Assembly: GCA_028281285.1 (NCBI GenBank)
Contig: JANQKF010000019.1
Span: forward strand, 186,001-250,000
Direction: 5' to 3'
Source: Cyclobacteriaceae bacterium
Lineage (GTDB): Bacteria > Bacteroidota > Bacteroidia > Cytophagales > Cyclobacteriaceae
DNA length: 64,000 nt
Shown: positions 43,337-53,476 of the stretch, piece after piece
How positions within the stretch are numbered: the first letter of the stretch is position 1
Layout of the letters: every line of letters starts with the position of its first letter
Program-made: the position numbers and the translations under genes
The notes under the pieces: model-generated
The model's input: only the letters and a program-made list of their open reading frames with translations
Told to the model about the DNA's origin: nothing
The model's database searches: none

Positions 43337-45721
43337 ATGAATCGGAAAATTAGAAAGGTTGCTGTACTGGGTTCTGGAGTCATGGGTTCCAGAATAGCAT
43401 GTCATTTTGCTAATATCGGAGTGGAAGTCTTATTACTTGATATTGTACCCAGGGATTTGGATGAAAATCAAAAATCTGATCCAAAACTTAGGAATAAGAT
43501 TGTAAATGATGCGCTGGCGTTTGCTTTGAAGTCAAAGCCTTCTCCGATTTACAAAGCGGATTTTGCAAAACGCATTTCTACCGGAAATTTTGAGGACGAT
43601 ATGTCTAAGATTTCTGATGTTGACTGGATCATCGAAGTGGTGGTAGAACGTTTAGATATCAAAAAAATAGTTTTTGATCAAGTTGAACAATATAGAAAGC
43701 TGGGGACTCTTATCACTTCAAATACTTCAGGAATTCCAATGCACCTAATGTGTGATGGTAGAAGTGAAGATTTCAGAAAACACTTTTGCGGTACCCACTT
43801 CTTTAATCCGCCAAGATATTTAAGACTTCTGGAAATTATACCAGGTCCAGAGACTGATCAGGAAATCATTGATTTCTTGATGCACTATGGTGATTTATAC
43901 CTGGGCAAGGAAACCGTGCTTTGTAAGGATACACCGGCCTTTATTGCCAATCGCATAGGCATTTATGCTATCATGTCTGCAATGCATACGATAGAAAACA
44001 TGGGTTTGACCGTAGGTGAGGTTGATCGAATGACCGGACCAATCATTGGCCGGGCAAAATCAGCCACTTTCCGAACCATGGATGTTGTTGGTCTCGACAC
44101 TACTGTGAATGTCGCCAATGGTCTGTACAACGGCCTGCCAAATGACGAGTCAAAAGAGGCTTTTGTTTTACCCAACATCGTGAAGCAGGTACATGAAAAT
44201 GGTTGGTTTGGGGATAAATCCGGTCAAGGTTATTTCAAAAAGACCAAGGATGAAAATGGAAAGAGAGTAATTCTTGAACTTGATCTCAAGACATTTGAGT
44301 ACGGAGAGCGCACCAGAGCAAAGTTCAAAGCGCTGGAAGCAGTCAAGGACGAAGAAGACCTCAAGGTTAGAATCAAAACGCTTGTCAATTTTGATGACAA
44401 GGCCGGTGAATTCTACCGGAAGACATTCTTTGATACCTTCAGATATGTGACCTATCGAATCCCTGAGATTTCAGACGAGTTGTTCAGAATAGATCAGGCT
44501 GTATGTGCCGGGTTTGCTTGGCAGATGGGTCCATTTGATACCTGGGATTTGCTAGGTGTAAAGAAGGTACTTGCGCAAATGGAAGAGATGGACTTGAAAC
44601 CGGCTCCTTGGGTTTATGACATGCTCGAAGCTGGAAACGAGTCCTTCTATATTATCGAAAACGGAATTAAGAAATATTACGATATCCCTTCCAAGACATA
44701 TAAAGCCATACCGGGCACCGAAGGACTGGTCATTTTGGAGAATATCCGAGAAACCCATAAAGTATGGGGGAATCCGGGAGCTTCTCTATTCGATATTGGA
44801 GATGGGGTGCTATGTCTTGAGTTTCATACTAAGATGAATTCCATGGGACAGGAAGTCATCGAAGGAATTGAAACTGCCATTTCAATTGCTGAGAAGGGGT
44901 ACAAAGGATTGGTTATTGGAAATGAAGGGGAGAATTTTAGTGCAGGTGCGAATCTCGCGATGCTCTTCATGTTCGCTGGAGATCAGGAGTATGATGAGAT
45001 CAATCTAATGGTAGCCCAATTCCAGAACACCATGAAACGTGCTAAATTTTCGAGTATTCCAGTGGTTGCAGCACCCGCTGGCTTAGCACTCGGAGGAGGA
45101 TGTGAGCTGTCTTTGCATTGCGATGCTATTCAGGCGCATGCAGAAACTTATATTGGCTTAGTAGAGGTGGGCGTTGGCTTGATTCCGGGAGGAGGAGGAA
45201 CAAAAGAATTGACACTTCGAGTGGCCGATTCGCTGACCGGAGGAGATCCAGAGTTGAACCGCCTTCAGGAAGCCTTTATGAACATTGCCACCGCCAAAGT
45301 GGCGACTTCTGCCGAGGAGGCTCGCGATATGAACATCCTTCGACCTCAAGATGAAATCACATTGAATCGAAAAAGACTTTTGACGGATGCCAAAGAAAAG
45401 GTGCTCGAGCTTTATGATGCCGGCTATACACAACCTGTAGAGCGCAAGGACATCAAAGTACAAGGTAGAACAGGCTTGGCACTTTTCGAAGCAGGAGTAA
45501 ATGGAATGTTACTTGGAAACTACATTTCGGAACACGATGCAAAAATTGCCAAGAAATTAGCTTGGATCATGTGTGGAGGAGATTTGACTTACCCACAGGA
45601 AGTCACTGAGAAATATCTCCTCGATTTAGAACGACAAATGTTTGTGGAGTTGACAGCGGAACCCAAAACACTGGAAAGAATCCACAGCATTTTATTCAAA
45701 GGTAAACCACTAAGAAACTAA
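43337..45721 (+). CDS. fadN: 3-hydroxyacyl-CoA dehydrogenase/enoyl-CoA hydratase (FadN-like)
   Basis: 794 aa bifunctional beta-oxidation enzyme with the dehydrogenase first: NAD motif VAVLGSGVMGSRIACHFA at residues 8-25, SNTSGIPMHLM, HFFNPPRYLRLLEI and the C-terminal dehydrogenase domain. The crotonase domain follows in the last 300 residues (NFSAGANLAMLFMF for the oxyanion hole, GLALGGGCELSLHCD, VGLIPGGGGTKEL). This order is that of Bacillus FadN, the reverse of E. coli FadB. It hydrates enoyl-CoA and oxidises the 3-hydroxy product. Gaps to marR and fadA are 3 and 5 bp. Confidence 0.93.
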   Translation: MNRKIRKVAVLGSGVMGSRIACHFANIGVEVLLLDIVPRDLDENQKSDPKLRNKIVNDALAFALKSKPSPIYKADFAKRISTGNFEDDMSKISDVDWIIEVVVERLDIKKIVFDQVEQYRKLGTLITSNTSGIPMHLMCDGRSEDFRKHFCGTHFFNPPRYLRLLEIIPGPETDQEIIDFLMHYGDLYLGKETVLCKDTPAFIANRIGIYAIMSAMHTIENMGLTVGEVDRMTGPIIGRAKSATFRTMDVVGLDTTVNVANGLYNGLPNDESKEAFVLPNIVKQVHENGWFGDKSGQGYFKKTKDENGKRVILELDLKTFEYGERTRAKFKALEAVKDEEDLKVRIKTLVNFDDKAGEFYRKTFFDTFRYVTYRIPEISDELFRIDQAVCAGFAWQMGPFDTWDLLGVKKVLAQMEEMDLKPAPWVYDMLEAGNESFYIIENGIKKYYDIPSKTYKAIPGTEGLVILENIRETHKVWGNPGASLFDIGDGVLCLEFHTKMNSMGQEVIEGIETAISIAEKGYKGLVIGNEGENFSAGANLAMLFMFAGDQEYDEINLMVAQFQNTMKRAKFSSIPVVAAPAGLALGGGCELSLHCDAIQAHAETYIGLVEVGVGLIPGGGGTKELTLRVADSLTGGDPELNRLQEAFMNIATAKVATSAEEARDMNILRPQDEITLNRKRLLTDAKEKVLELYDAGYTQPVERKDIKVQGRTGLALFEAGVNGMLLGNYISEHDAKIAKKLAWIMCGGDLTYPQEVTEKYLLDLERQMFVELTAEPKTLERIHSILFKGKPLRN

Positions 45722-45726
45722 GAAAT

Positions 45727-46905
45727 ATGGACGCTTATATAGTTGCAGGATATAGAACAGCAGTAGGTAGGGGAAAGAGAAGCGTGCTTAAAACGGTACG
45801 TCCGGATGATATGGCCGCAGATGTCATTAAACATTTGGTGAGCCAAGTTGACGGCTTTGATGCGAAACGAGTAGACGACCTCATTGTTGGTAACGCTGTT
45901 CCGGAAGCGGAACAAGGGATGCAAATGGCACGTATGATTTCCCTTTTATCATTGCCGATTGAAGTGCCGGGGGTTACGGTTAATCGTTATTGTGGTTCAG
46001 GACTTGAGGCTATTGCCCTGGCGTCTGCCAGGGTTCATGCCGGTACTGCTGATTGCATCATTGCCGGAGGCACTGAGTCAATGAGTATGGTACCGGTAAT
46101 GGGCTACAAAACTGCCTTGAACTACAAACTCGCTACCGAGCATAGTGATTACTATTTAAGTATGGGTTTGACGGCTGAGCAGGTTGCCAAGAAATTCGAT
46201 ATTTCAAGAGATGAGGCAGATCAATTCGCATTGGATTCCCATCTCAAAGCTGTTGCAGCTCAAGAAGCAGGTAAGTTCGATGACGAAATTGTACCCATCA
46301 ATGTCATAGACAAAGTGGTTGGTCCTGATGGCCAGATTAAAGAAAAGTCATACACAGTTGATAAGGACGAAGGCCCAAGGGCCGATACTTCATTGGAAGT
46401 TTTGGGTGGATTGAAACCTGTATTTGCCCAAGGTGGTCAGGTTACGGCAGGAAATTCTTCACCGGTTTCGGATGGTGCTTCATTTGTAATGGTCATGTCA
46501 GAGCGAATGGTCAAAGAATTGAATTTAGAGCCAATTGCTCGTATGGTGACCTATGCTGCTGTAGGAGTTCATCCGAGAATTATGGGAATTGGCCCCGTGG
46601 AAGCAGTTCCTAAAGCATTAAAGCAGGCTGGATTGAAACAAAGCGATTTGGATTTGTTGGAATTGAATGAGGCTTTTGCAGCTCAATCACTAGCTGTGAT
46701 CAAGCAATTGGATCTGGATACTTCAATTTTGAATGTTAATGGTGGAGCAATTGCCTTGGGTCACCCACTTGGATGTTCAGGTGCAAAGTTGTCCGTTCAG
46801 CTTTTCAATGAAATGAGAAGAAGAGGTAATGCCAAACATGGCATGGTAACCGCATGCGTTGGTGGTGGCCAGGGTGTGGCAGGGATTTATGAGTTTTTGA
46901 ATTAA
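45727..46905 (+). CDS. fadA: Acetyl-CoA C-acyltransferase (3-ketoacyl-CoA thiolase)
   Basis: 392 aa thiolase with the acylated Cys89 in VNRYCGSGLEAIALA, the catalytic His in NGGAIALGHPLGCSGAKL and the C-terminal general-base Cys in VTACVGGGQGVAG. It performs the last beta-oxidation step, cleaving 3-ketoacyl-CoA with CoA. Length and motifs are standard. It sits between fadN and the acyl-CoA dehydrogenase gene in one operon. Confidence 0.95.
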   Translation: MDAYIVAGYRTAVGRGKRSVLKTVRPDDMAADVIKHLVSQVDGFDAKRVDDLIVGNAVPEAEQGMQMARMISLLSLPIEVPGVTVNRYCGSGLEAIALASARVHAGTADCIIAGGTESMSMVPVMGYKTALNYKLATEHSDYYLSMGLTAEQVAKKFDISRDEADQFALDSHLKAVAAQEAGKFDDEIVPINVIDKVVGPDGQIKEKSYTVDKDEGPRADTSLEVLGGLKPVFAQGGQVTAGNSSPVSDGASFVMVMSERMVKELNLEPIARMVTYAAVGVHPRIMGIGPVEAVPKALKQAGLKQSDLDLLELNEAFAAQSLAVIKQLDLDTSILNVNGGAIALGHPLGCSGAKLSVQLFNEMRRRGNAKHGMVTACVGGGQGVAGIYEFLN

Positions 46906-46924
46906 GATTTTAAAGAATACGAAT

Positions 46925-48733
46925 ATGTCAGTTGTAACTAAATCAGCAATAAAGGGAGGAGAGTTTCTTATTAGGGAAACCGATGCCCAGGAAATCTTTA
47001 TTCCTGAGGAGTTCAGTGAAGAGCAAAAGATGATGGCTCAGGCTTGTCAGGATTTTATCGATACGGAAATCACACCAAATGCCGATCGAATTGACAGCAT
47101 GCAAGAACCTGATTTGGTACCGAGTATTTTTAAGAAAGCGGGCGAATTAGGGTTGTTGGGAATTTCCGTACCGGAGAATTATGGTGGACTGGGTATGAGT
47201 TTTAATACCAGTATGCTTATGGCCGACATCATTGGTGCTGCGGGATCATTTTCGACCACATATGGTGCTCATACGGGTATTGGTACCCTTCCAATTTTAT
47301 ATTATGGCAATGAAGAGCAAAAACAAAAGTACCTTCCCAAACTTGCAACAGGTGAATGGGCGGCTTGCTATTGTCTGACTGAACCTGATGCGGGTTCTGA
47401 TGCGAATTCAGGAAAAACGAAGGCAGTTCTTTCAGAAGACGGCTCACATTATAAGATCACAGGACAGAAGATGTGGATTTCGAATGCTGGATTTGCTGAT
47501 TTGTTTATTGTGTTTGCAAAAATTGAAGATGACGAGAACCTAACGGCCTTTATTGTAGAGAAAACATTCGATGGAATTACCATGAATGATGAGGAAAAGA
47601 AACTAGGAATCAAGGGGTCTTCCACTCGTCAGGTATTCTTCAATGATTGTCCGGTTCCCGTAGAAAATATGCTCTCCGATAGACAAAATGGCTTCAAGAT
47701 TGCTGTCAACATTCTGAATATTGGTCGTGTAAAATTGGGTGCTGGCGTACTTGGTGGATGTAGAACAGTGATTTCTCAAGCCACCCAATATGCCAATGAG
47801 CGGAAACAATTCGGCACCTCAATCTCGAGTTTTGGTGCGATAAAGCACAAATTGGCTGAAATGGCGATCCGAACTTATGTCACCGAATCTCTTGACTATA
47901 GAGCGGGTCAAAATATTGAAGATAAAATCGATGGCCTGATTGCTGAAGGAATGGATGATGCCCAAGCCAAGCTGAAAGGTGTGGAGCAGTTTGCCATAGA
48001 ATGTGCGATTGCCAAAATCCACAGCTCTGAAGTGCTGGACTTTGTAGTTGATGAGGGACTACAGGTTTATGGCGGAATGGGTTATTCAGCAGAGGCTCCC
48101 ATGGAAAGGGCATACCGCGATGCCAGAATTGCCAGAATTTATGAAGGAACGAACGAAATCAATAGGATGCTGATGATCGGCATGCTTTTGAAACGTGCCA
48201 TGAAAGGTGAGCTCAACATTTTTGATCCCGCGATGGCAGTATCTAAGGAATTGACTTCTGTGCCATCGTTTACCACAATTGATAAATCCGTCCTATTCAA
48301 CTCGGAGAAGGAGGTGATTAAAAATCTTAAGAAGGTTTTCTTAATGGTTGGCGGCAAAGCGGCAATGGCCTTACAGGATAAGATCGAGGATGAGCAGGAA
48401 GTAATGATGAGTCTTGCTGATATTCTAATTGAAATTTATGCATGTGAGTCGGCCATGTTAAGGACTGAGAAGCTTGTTAGCCAACGCGGTGAGGAAGCTT
48501 GTCAAGATTACATTGCAATGACGCAAGTCTATATGGCAAGCGCAATTGATAAGGTTATTGCTGCTGCCAAAGAAGCAATTGCTTCTTTTACAAAGGGAGA
48601 CGAACAAAAAGTCATGCTGATGGGATTAAAAAGATTCACGAAAATGGATCTTGTTAACTCGAAAGAGTTGAGAAGACAAATAGCAGATACGCTGATTGCA
48701 AAAGGCGAGTACGCCTATTATTTCGGTCAGTAG
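46925..48733 (+). CDS. fadE: Acyl-CoA dehydrogenase, long form
   Basis: 602 aa. The first 400 residues are a typical acyl-CoA dehydrogenase: CLTEPDAGSDANSG for FAD/substrate binding, MWISNAGFADLF, GRVKLGAGVLGG, and QVYGGMGYSAEAPMERAYRD followed by YEGTNEINRMLM, which carries the catalytic Glu. The extra C-terminal domain of about 180 residues is helical, as in the VLCAD-like forms usual in Bacteroidota. It performs the first, FAD-dependent step of beta-oxidation. Last gene of the operon, followed by a strong terminator. Confidence 0.93.
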   Translation: MSVVTKSAIKGGEFLIRETDAQEIFIPEEFSEEQKMMAQACQDFIDTEITPNADRIDSMQEPDLVPSIFKKAGELGLLGISVPENYGGLGMSFNTSMLMADIIGAAGSFSTTYGAHTGIGTLPILYYGNEEQKQKYLPKLATGEWAACYCLTEPDAGSDANSGKTKAVLSEDGSHYKITGQKMWISNAGFADLFIVFAKIEDDENLTAFIVEKTFDGITMNDEEKKLGIKGSSTRQVFFNDCPVPVENMLSDRQNGFKIAVNILNIGRVKLGAGVLGGCRTVISQATQYANERKQFGTSISSFGAIKHKLAEMAIRTYVTESLDYRAGQNIEDKIDGLIAEGMDDAQAKLKGVEQFAIECAIAKIHSSEVLDFVVDEGLQVYGGMGYSAEAPMERAYRDARIARIYEGTNEINRMLMIGMLLKRAMKGELNIFDPAMAVSKELTSVPSFTTIDKSVLFNSEKEVIKNLKKVFLMVGGKAAMALQDKIEDEQEVMMSLADILIEIYACESAMLRTEKLVSQRGEEACQDYIAMTQVYMASAIDKVIAAAKEAIASFTKGDEQKVMLMGLKRFTKMDLVNSKELRRQIADTLIAKGEYAYYFGQ

Positions 48734-48754
48734 GTCTTAATAGAGGAATACGAA

Positions 48755-48784
48755 AAGCGGACCCCTTAGGGGTTCGCTTTTTTA
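48755..48784 (+). terminator. Rho-independent terminator of the fad operon
   Basis: An 11-bp stem (AAGCGGACCCC with GGGGTTCGCTT, one G-T pair) and loop TTA is followed by TTTTTT. It begins 22 bp after the fadE stop. On the opposite strand the A-run before the stem gives a U-tract too, so it may also serve the - strand yccF operon that ends at 48813. Confidence 0.9.
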
Positions 48785-48812
48785 TTTGAGTGATATTGAA
48801 AAATACAATCTA

Positions 48813-49181
48813 CTATGAAATACTCCTCCCAAATGGCATCAAAGCAAGATTGGCGAGTTTGAAGTGCTGAACTCCAAAGGGTATACCGATGATTGTGATA
48901 CAAAAAAGAAATCCAAAAATAAAATGCGTGAGCATAATCCAGAATCCTCCGAATAAAAGCCAGATGATGTTTAGAGGGAGTGCTATACAGCCGTCAAGGC
49001 TTCTACCTGCTTCAATATGTTGACCAAATGGAGCGAAACCCAAAATGGCCAACTTGAAACATTGTATTCCAAAAGGTATCCCAATTACGGTCAGGCACAG
49101 GGCGATGCCCCCAACAACATATTCCAGTGCAATGAGCCATCCGCCAAAGACGATCCAGATAATATTTCCAATCAGATTCAA
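48813..49181 (-). CDS. yccF: YccF-domain membrane protein
   Basis: 122 aa made of two related halves, each a hydrophobic segment plus IGIPFG..(C/H)FKLA (residues about 33-45 and 97-109), which is the YccF duplication. About four membrane segments in all (NIIWIVFGGWLIALEYVVGGI and NIIWLLFGGFWIMLTHFIFG). Function in bacteria is unknown. It is the last of three - strand genes with a 4-bp gap to the 214-aa gene. Confidence 0.9.
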   Translation of the reverse strand: MNLIGNIIWIVFGGWLIALEYVVGGIALCLTVIGIPFGIQCFKLAILGFAPFGQHIEAGRSLDGCIALPLNIIWLLFGGFWIMLTHFIFGFLFCITIIGIPFGVQHFKLANLALMPFGRSIS

Positions 49182-49185
49182 GAGT

Positions 49186-49830
49186 CTATATTTCCTTGTA
49201 GGAAATCACCTCCCTTGAACCTGTAGACAATTCAAACACGGCTAGATGTTCGGAAACATGATTTTCCTTTTGTAATTCAAAGGAATGCAGGTAAGAAATA
49301 CTTTCTGTTTTATCGAAGTCGATATTGTAAATCGAGAGATTAAAAAGGTCCAACACTTCATTCAAATTTGTAATTCTAGAGTTCATCACCATCTCCTCGC
49401 GATTTAACGCTTGCATGATTTCTTCATCAATATTGTGCCTCGAAAATTCCTTTTTTAATTGAATATCCATTAGCAAATAATCGGCAGTGTTATCCAGTCG
49501 CAAAGCGGCTAACTGTTCCCTGGCCTCAGAGAGTTTTTCGCTGAGAAGTAGGGCTTGTTGGCTGGCCGATATTAGATCAAGTTGGTTGCTGATCGAATCC
49601 TTCAACTGCATAAAGTTGCTGAGTATGGCATCCTGAGAGAGCAAGAAGGCCTCATTGATTTCGTAAAATGCTTTCCCACGATAATCGACACCGTTTTCAA
49701 GATTGGATATAATAAACGCTCGAATTTCCTCCTGATAGCTGGAGTTTTTTGGTGAAAAATCAATCAATGTGAGTCCAAGAATAATTGCCAGACCTACTAA
49801 AATCAAATTGCCTTTTTTCTTTTTATTCAT
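49186..49830 (-). CDS. Uncharacterised membrane-anchored coiled-coil protein
   Basis: 214 aa. Basic N-terminus (MNKKKKGN), one transmembrane helix at about residues 9-24, then a periplasmic, largely helical domain with a heptad-like region (LSEKLSEAREQLAALRLDN) and a beta-rich C-terminus ending in SREVISYKEI. No family is recognised. Its start overlaps the ABC permease gene by 8 bp, so it may be an accessory to that permease. Confidence 0.6.
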   Translation of the reverse strand: MNKKKKGNLILVGLAIILGLTLIDFSPKNSSYQEEIRAFIISNLENGVDYRGKAFYEINEAFLLSQDAILSNFMQLKDSISNQLDLISASQQALLLSEKLSEAREQLAALRLDNTADYLLMDIQLKKEFSRHNIDEEIMQALNREEMVMNSRITNLNEVLDLFNLSIYNIDFDKTESISYLHSFELQKENHVSEHLAVFELSTGSREVISYKEI

Positions 49831-52246
49831 ATCTCAGAGTATTGGACGGATTAGCACGTGCGCTTCTCAATGTTTGATAGCTCACTGTTAACAACGCCAC
49901 TACGAATACCAACGCAGCAGCCATTGCAAAGATTACCCATCCTATATTGGTTCTATAGGCGAAGTTACTCAACCAATTGTCCATAATCCAGTAAGTGAGA
50001 GGAACTCCAATAACAACTGAAATTACGATTAACCAGATATACTCTCTGGAAAGCAACAACAAGATGTTGGGAACACTCGCTCCTAGTACCTTTCTAATTC
50101 CTATTTCTTTGGTTCTCTGAAGTGCACTAAATGCTGATAAACCAAAAAGGCCCAGGCAGGAAATGAAGATGGCTAGCCCTGAAAAGATGCTGAAAACAGA
50201 TCCGAATTGATCTTCTTTTGCATACTGGCGATTAAAGAAGCTGTCCAGAAAGAAATAGTCCATTGGGTTCCCGGGAAAAAACCTTTGCCAAACATTTTTG
50301 ACTTCTTCCACAGCCCTTGTCGCGTTCCCCCCTTGTAGCTTTAGGGAAAAGAAGCGGCTGTTGATCTCCTGAGGGAAATAGATGATAGGTGAAACGTTGT
50401 CTTTCAGGGACATTTGGTTGTAATTATCGAGAACTCCTACCACCTCTTTATCTATTCCGGCATGAGTCACTTTTTTACCAATTGCATCTTCGGCATTAGT
50501 GAAGCCCAGGTATTGTGCTCCCGCCAGATTCAAAATAACGGCTGCTGTGTCAGTTCTAAATTCCTTCTGAAAATTTCTGCCTGCAAGCAAGTGGATTCCA
50601 TAATTGGGGATGTACTCATAATCCATCGCCACGTTGTACATTGTCTTGAATGCTGACTCTGGCTCTTCGGCTCTCTTTGAACCCCTGGTAAAGTAAATTT
50701 CATTGCCCGGTACATTGGTGGAAGTCGTAAAACCCGCAATATTGGACAAATTCATGGATTCATTCTTGAAGCCCAAAACGTAATTGTTATAGAGAGAATC
50801 AATAGGTACGACACTTGGTCCTTTGATCACCAATGTTTCACTCATCTCAAACCCGAGGTCTTGTGCTTTTAGGAATTTGAGCTGTTTGTAAACGATCAAT
50901 GTTCCTGCAATGAGAAAAACTGAAGCGAGAAATTGAAAAACTACCAATCCCTTGCGCAAATAGGCGCCTCCACCGGAACCTGTCAATTTACCCTTTAGCA
51001 CCACGATTGGTTTAAAGGACGACATAACGAATGCCGGGTAGATGCCAGAGAGGAAAGCACCGGAAAGAAATACAGCAATTATGAGTATCCAGGTTCCGGA
51101 ATTGAAAATTAAGGCCAGCGAAAGAGGAGAATTGGTCAGATTATTGAAATATGGAAGTACAATGGCCACAATTCCCAGAGAAACTGCCGCAGCCAATAAA
51201 TTGACCAAGACTGATTCGACAATAAATTGTTTTACCAATTGGTTTTTGTATGCACCAAGTACCTTTCTTACACCCACTTCTTTAGCGCGTTCCATTGATT
51301 TAGCGGACGCCAAATTGATATAATTGACCCAGGCAATGACTAAGATAAATATGGCCAGAATGCCTAGAAAGTAGACAGATTGAGCATCTCCGTTTTCCTC
51401 AGGTTCTGATTCTTGAAGGAGGTTGGAGTTCAGATGGATATCTACAATGGCTTGCAAAGGAAATTCTTGTCGATAGTCTCGATCAGTAAACTCCTGACCT
51501 CTTATTTCGTGAAGATATAGGTCAAATTTTCGATCAAATTCTTCAGGATTTGTGCCAGGCGCCAGACTTACGTAGGTGTTATGATCATACCATCCCCAGG
51601 CCGTTTCAGAGGCGCCATCGGAAGGCTCTCTTAGGCTAGAGTGAGAAGCCAACATAGAGAATTTAACATGAGAATTATCTGGAACGTCTTTTACGATCCC
51701 TGTGACAAGGTATTCATTATCAAACCAGCCATTGCTCCAATGAATATATTTCCCTAAAGGATCTTCGGTACCGAAGTACTTTTTTGCTGCCGATTCGGTG
51801 AGGACCATTTTATTTGGACCGTCAAGTACTGTATTGATGTCACCACGAACCAATTGCCAATCAAACATGGTGAGCCACGATGGAGTTGCCAACTGAATTT
51901 TCTCCTCACGAAAGTTCTTTTCTTTGTAGGTAACAATGCCAGAAGTTGGATAGGCTATGGCATAATCCATCACTTCAGGAAAATTTTCTTTCATAGCTTT
52001 ACCTACAGCAGGTACTGCAGCGGCACATTCGAATATGTTCTGTCCATTTTTGTAATAGTTATACTGAACCCTGTATAGATTTTCATAATTCTCATGAAAC
52101 TTGTCGTAGCTTTTTTCATAGGTCACGTACTGAAATATGATCATACAACAAGCCATTCCTATGGCAAGGCCAAGTATGTTGAGTAGAGAAAATATCTTGT
52201 TTTTAAGCAGGCTGCGAAGTGCGGTACGGAAATAGCTGTAGAGCAT
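49823..52246 (-). CDS. FtsX/MacB-like ABC transporter permease, duplicated form
   Basis: 807 aa with the Bacteroidota layout: N-terminal helix (FSLLNILGLAIGMACCMIIF), a MacB periplasmic core (ENYENLYRVQYNY to about residue 250), three helices around 290-415 with the coupling motif AKEVGVRKVLGAYKNQLVKQF, then a second transmembrane/periplasmic/FtsX unit ending with RTKEIGIRKVLGASVPNILLLL. No ATPase gene is adjacent; the partner must be encoded elsewhere. Such permeases usually handle extrusion or mechanotransmission of antimicrobials or lipoproteins. Upstream 52272-52294 is a 9-bp hairpin. Confidence 0.9.
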   Translation of the reverse strand: MLYSYFRTALRSLLKNKIFSLLNILGLAIGMACCMIIFQYVTYEKSYDKFHENYENLYRVQYNYYKNGQNIFECAAAVPAVGKAMKENFPEVMDYAIAYPTSGIVTYKEKNFREEKIQLATPSWLTMFDWQLVRGDINTVLDGPNKMVLTESAAKKYFGTEDPLGKYIHWSNGWFDNEYLVTGIVKDVPDNSHVKFSMLASHSSLREPSDGASETAWGWYDHNTYVSLAPGTNPEEFDRKFDLYLHEIRGQEFTDRDYRQEFPLQAIVDIHLNSNLLQESEPEENGDAQSVYFLGILAIFILVIAWVNYINLASAKSMERAKEVGVRKVLGAYKNQLVKQFIVESVLVNLLAAAVSLGIVAIVLPYFNNLTNSPLSLALIFNSGTWILIIAVFLSGAFLSGIYPAFVMSSFKPIVVLKGKLTGSGGGAYLRKGLVVFQFLASVFLIAGTLIVYKQLKFLKAQDLGFEMSETLVIKGPSVVPIDSLYNNYVLGFKNESMNLSNIAGFTTSTNVPGNEIYFTRGSKRAEEPESAFKTMYNVAMDYEYIPNYGIHLLAGRNFQKEFRTDTAAVILNLAGAQYLGFTNAEDAIGKKVTHAGIDKEVVGVLDNYNQMSLKDNVSPIIYFPQEINSRFFSLKLQGGNATRAVEEVKNVWQRFFPGNPMDYFFLDSFFNRQYAKEDQFGSVFSIFSGLAIFISCLGLFGLSAFSALQRTKEIGIRKVLGASVPNILLLLSREYIWLIVISVVIGVPLTYWIMDNWLSNFAYRTNIGWVIFAMAAALVFVVALLTVSYQTLRSARANPSNTLRYE

Positions 52247-52271
52247 GGCGAATTCAGGTTCGTTTTGAGTT

Positions 52272-52294
52272 TATCCTTTGATATTCAAAGGATA
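52272..52294. repeat. Perfect 9-bp inverted repeat upstream of the ABC permease
   Basis: Arms TATCCTTTG and CAAAGGATA around ATATT, 26 bp upstream of the - strand ABC permease start. Each arm ends in TTTG after TA with 3 nt between, close to but not matching the Bacteroidota -7 element. It may be an operator. The rest of 52247-52497 shows no other structure. Confidence 0.5.
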
Positions 52295-52497
52295 CGTAGT
52301 GAATAATCAGGAGTTTCCTTATTTCCATAAAGACCTTGATTAATGCGCCAGGTTGCAATTTTGCATCGATGGATTTTCGATTCTGATTGGTTGACACAAA
52401 TATTCATTTTGCCATACAGTTCGAAAGACTGAATATAGATTGACTAATGGTGCAGTTAATAACAGCCTGATTTTATAACTTCCGTGAAATTGAGGAT

Positions 52498-53475
52498 ATG
52501 AGTAATCGGAGAAAGTTTATCAAGTCGAGCATATACGGTGGTTTGGCGGTCAGTACCGCAAGCCTTTCTTCTGTAGCCTGTGCTACTCAGACCGAGGTAG
52601 GTGAGAAGCCTATTGTAGTCTCGACCTGGAAGCACGGTATGGAAGCGAACGATGGGGCATGGAAAATTCTGTCAAAGGGAGGAAAAGCCGTGGATGCCGT
52701 TGAGCAAGGGGTGATGGTCACTGAAGCGGATCCTACAAATACAACAGTAGGTATCGGTGGTGCACCTGACCGAGATGGCAATGTGACTTTGGATGCCTGC
52801 ATAATGGATGAGAATGACAATTGTGGGTCTGTGGCATTTTTGCAGAACTTCAAGCACCCAGTGGCTGTGGCAAGGAAAGTGATGGACGAGACACCACATG
52901 TAATGTTGGTGGGAGAAGGGGCCAAGAGGTTTGCTAATGAGCAGGGTTTCAAAGAGGAGAACTTACTTACTCCACAATCTGAGGCGGCTTGGAAAAAATG
53001 GTTAGAGAAGGGAAATTATCAACCTGAAATCAATGTTGAGAATCATGATACCATAGGAATGGTGGCATTGGATTCTAATGGAAATCTTTCCGGAGCCTGT
53101 ACGACTAGTGGTGCTGCCTATAAAATGCATGGAAGGGTTGGTGACTCACCAATTATTGGTGCGGGATTATTTGTAGATAATGAGGTAGGTGCCGCCACCG
53201 CTACAGGATTGGGAGAGTTTGTGATTAAAATATGTGGGGCCCATATGATCGTTGAACTCATGAGACAGGGAAAGAGCCCAATGCAAGCCTGCCGGGAAGC
53301 GGTCGAAAGAATCGTCAGAAAGTATCCTAATGATTATAAAAATTTGCAAGTCGGGTTTTTAGCTATCAATAAAGCGGGGGCCTATGGAGCATACTCAATT
53401 CATCAGGGCTTTGATTATGCGGTGAGATCAAATACTACGAATGAACTAATTGATGCTCAATTTTTTGGATCCTAA
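52498..53475 (+). CDS. Tat-exported glycosylasparaginase/isoaspartyl peptidase-like enzyme
   Basis: 325 aa Ntn-hydrolase. N-terminus NRRKFIKSSIYGGLAV is a twin-arginine signal, followed by LSSVAC, a possible lipobox. The precursor should self-cleave before Thr in NHDTIGMVALD (around residue 182-187), where the HDTIG motif is that of N4-(beta-N-acetylglucosaminyl)-L-asparaginase. GAACTTSGAAYKMHGRVGDSPIIGAGLFVD-type features follow (SGACTTSGAAYK and GRVGDSPIIGAG). It would act on glycoasparagine-like substrates in the periplasm. It stands alone between divergent genes. Confidence 0.88.
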   Translation: MSNRRKFIKSSIYGGLAVSTASLSSVACATQTEVGEKPIVVSTWKHGMEANDGAWKILSKGGKAVDAVEQGVMVTEADPTNTTVGIGGAPDRDGNVTLDACIMDENDNCGSVAFLQNFKHPVAVARKVMDETPHVMLVGEGAKRFANEQGFKEENLLTPQSEAAWKKWLEKGNYQPEINVENHDTIGMVALDSNGNLSGACTTSGAAYKMHGRVGDSPIIGAGLFVDNEVGAATATGLGEFVIKICGAHMIVELMRQGKSPMQACREAVERIVRKYPNDYKNLQVGFLAINKAGAYGAYSIHQGFDYAVRSNTTNELIDAQFFGS

Positions 53476-53476
53476 C

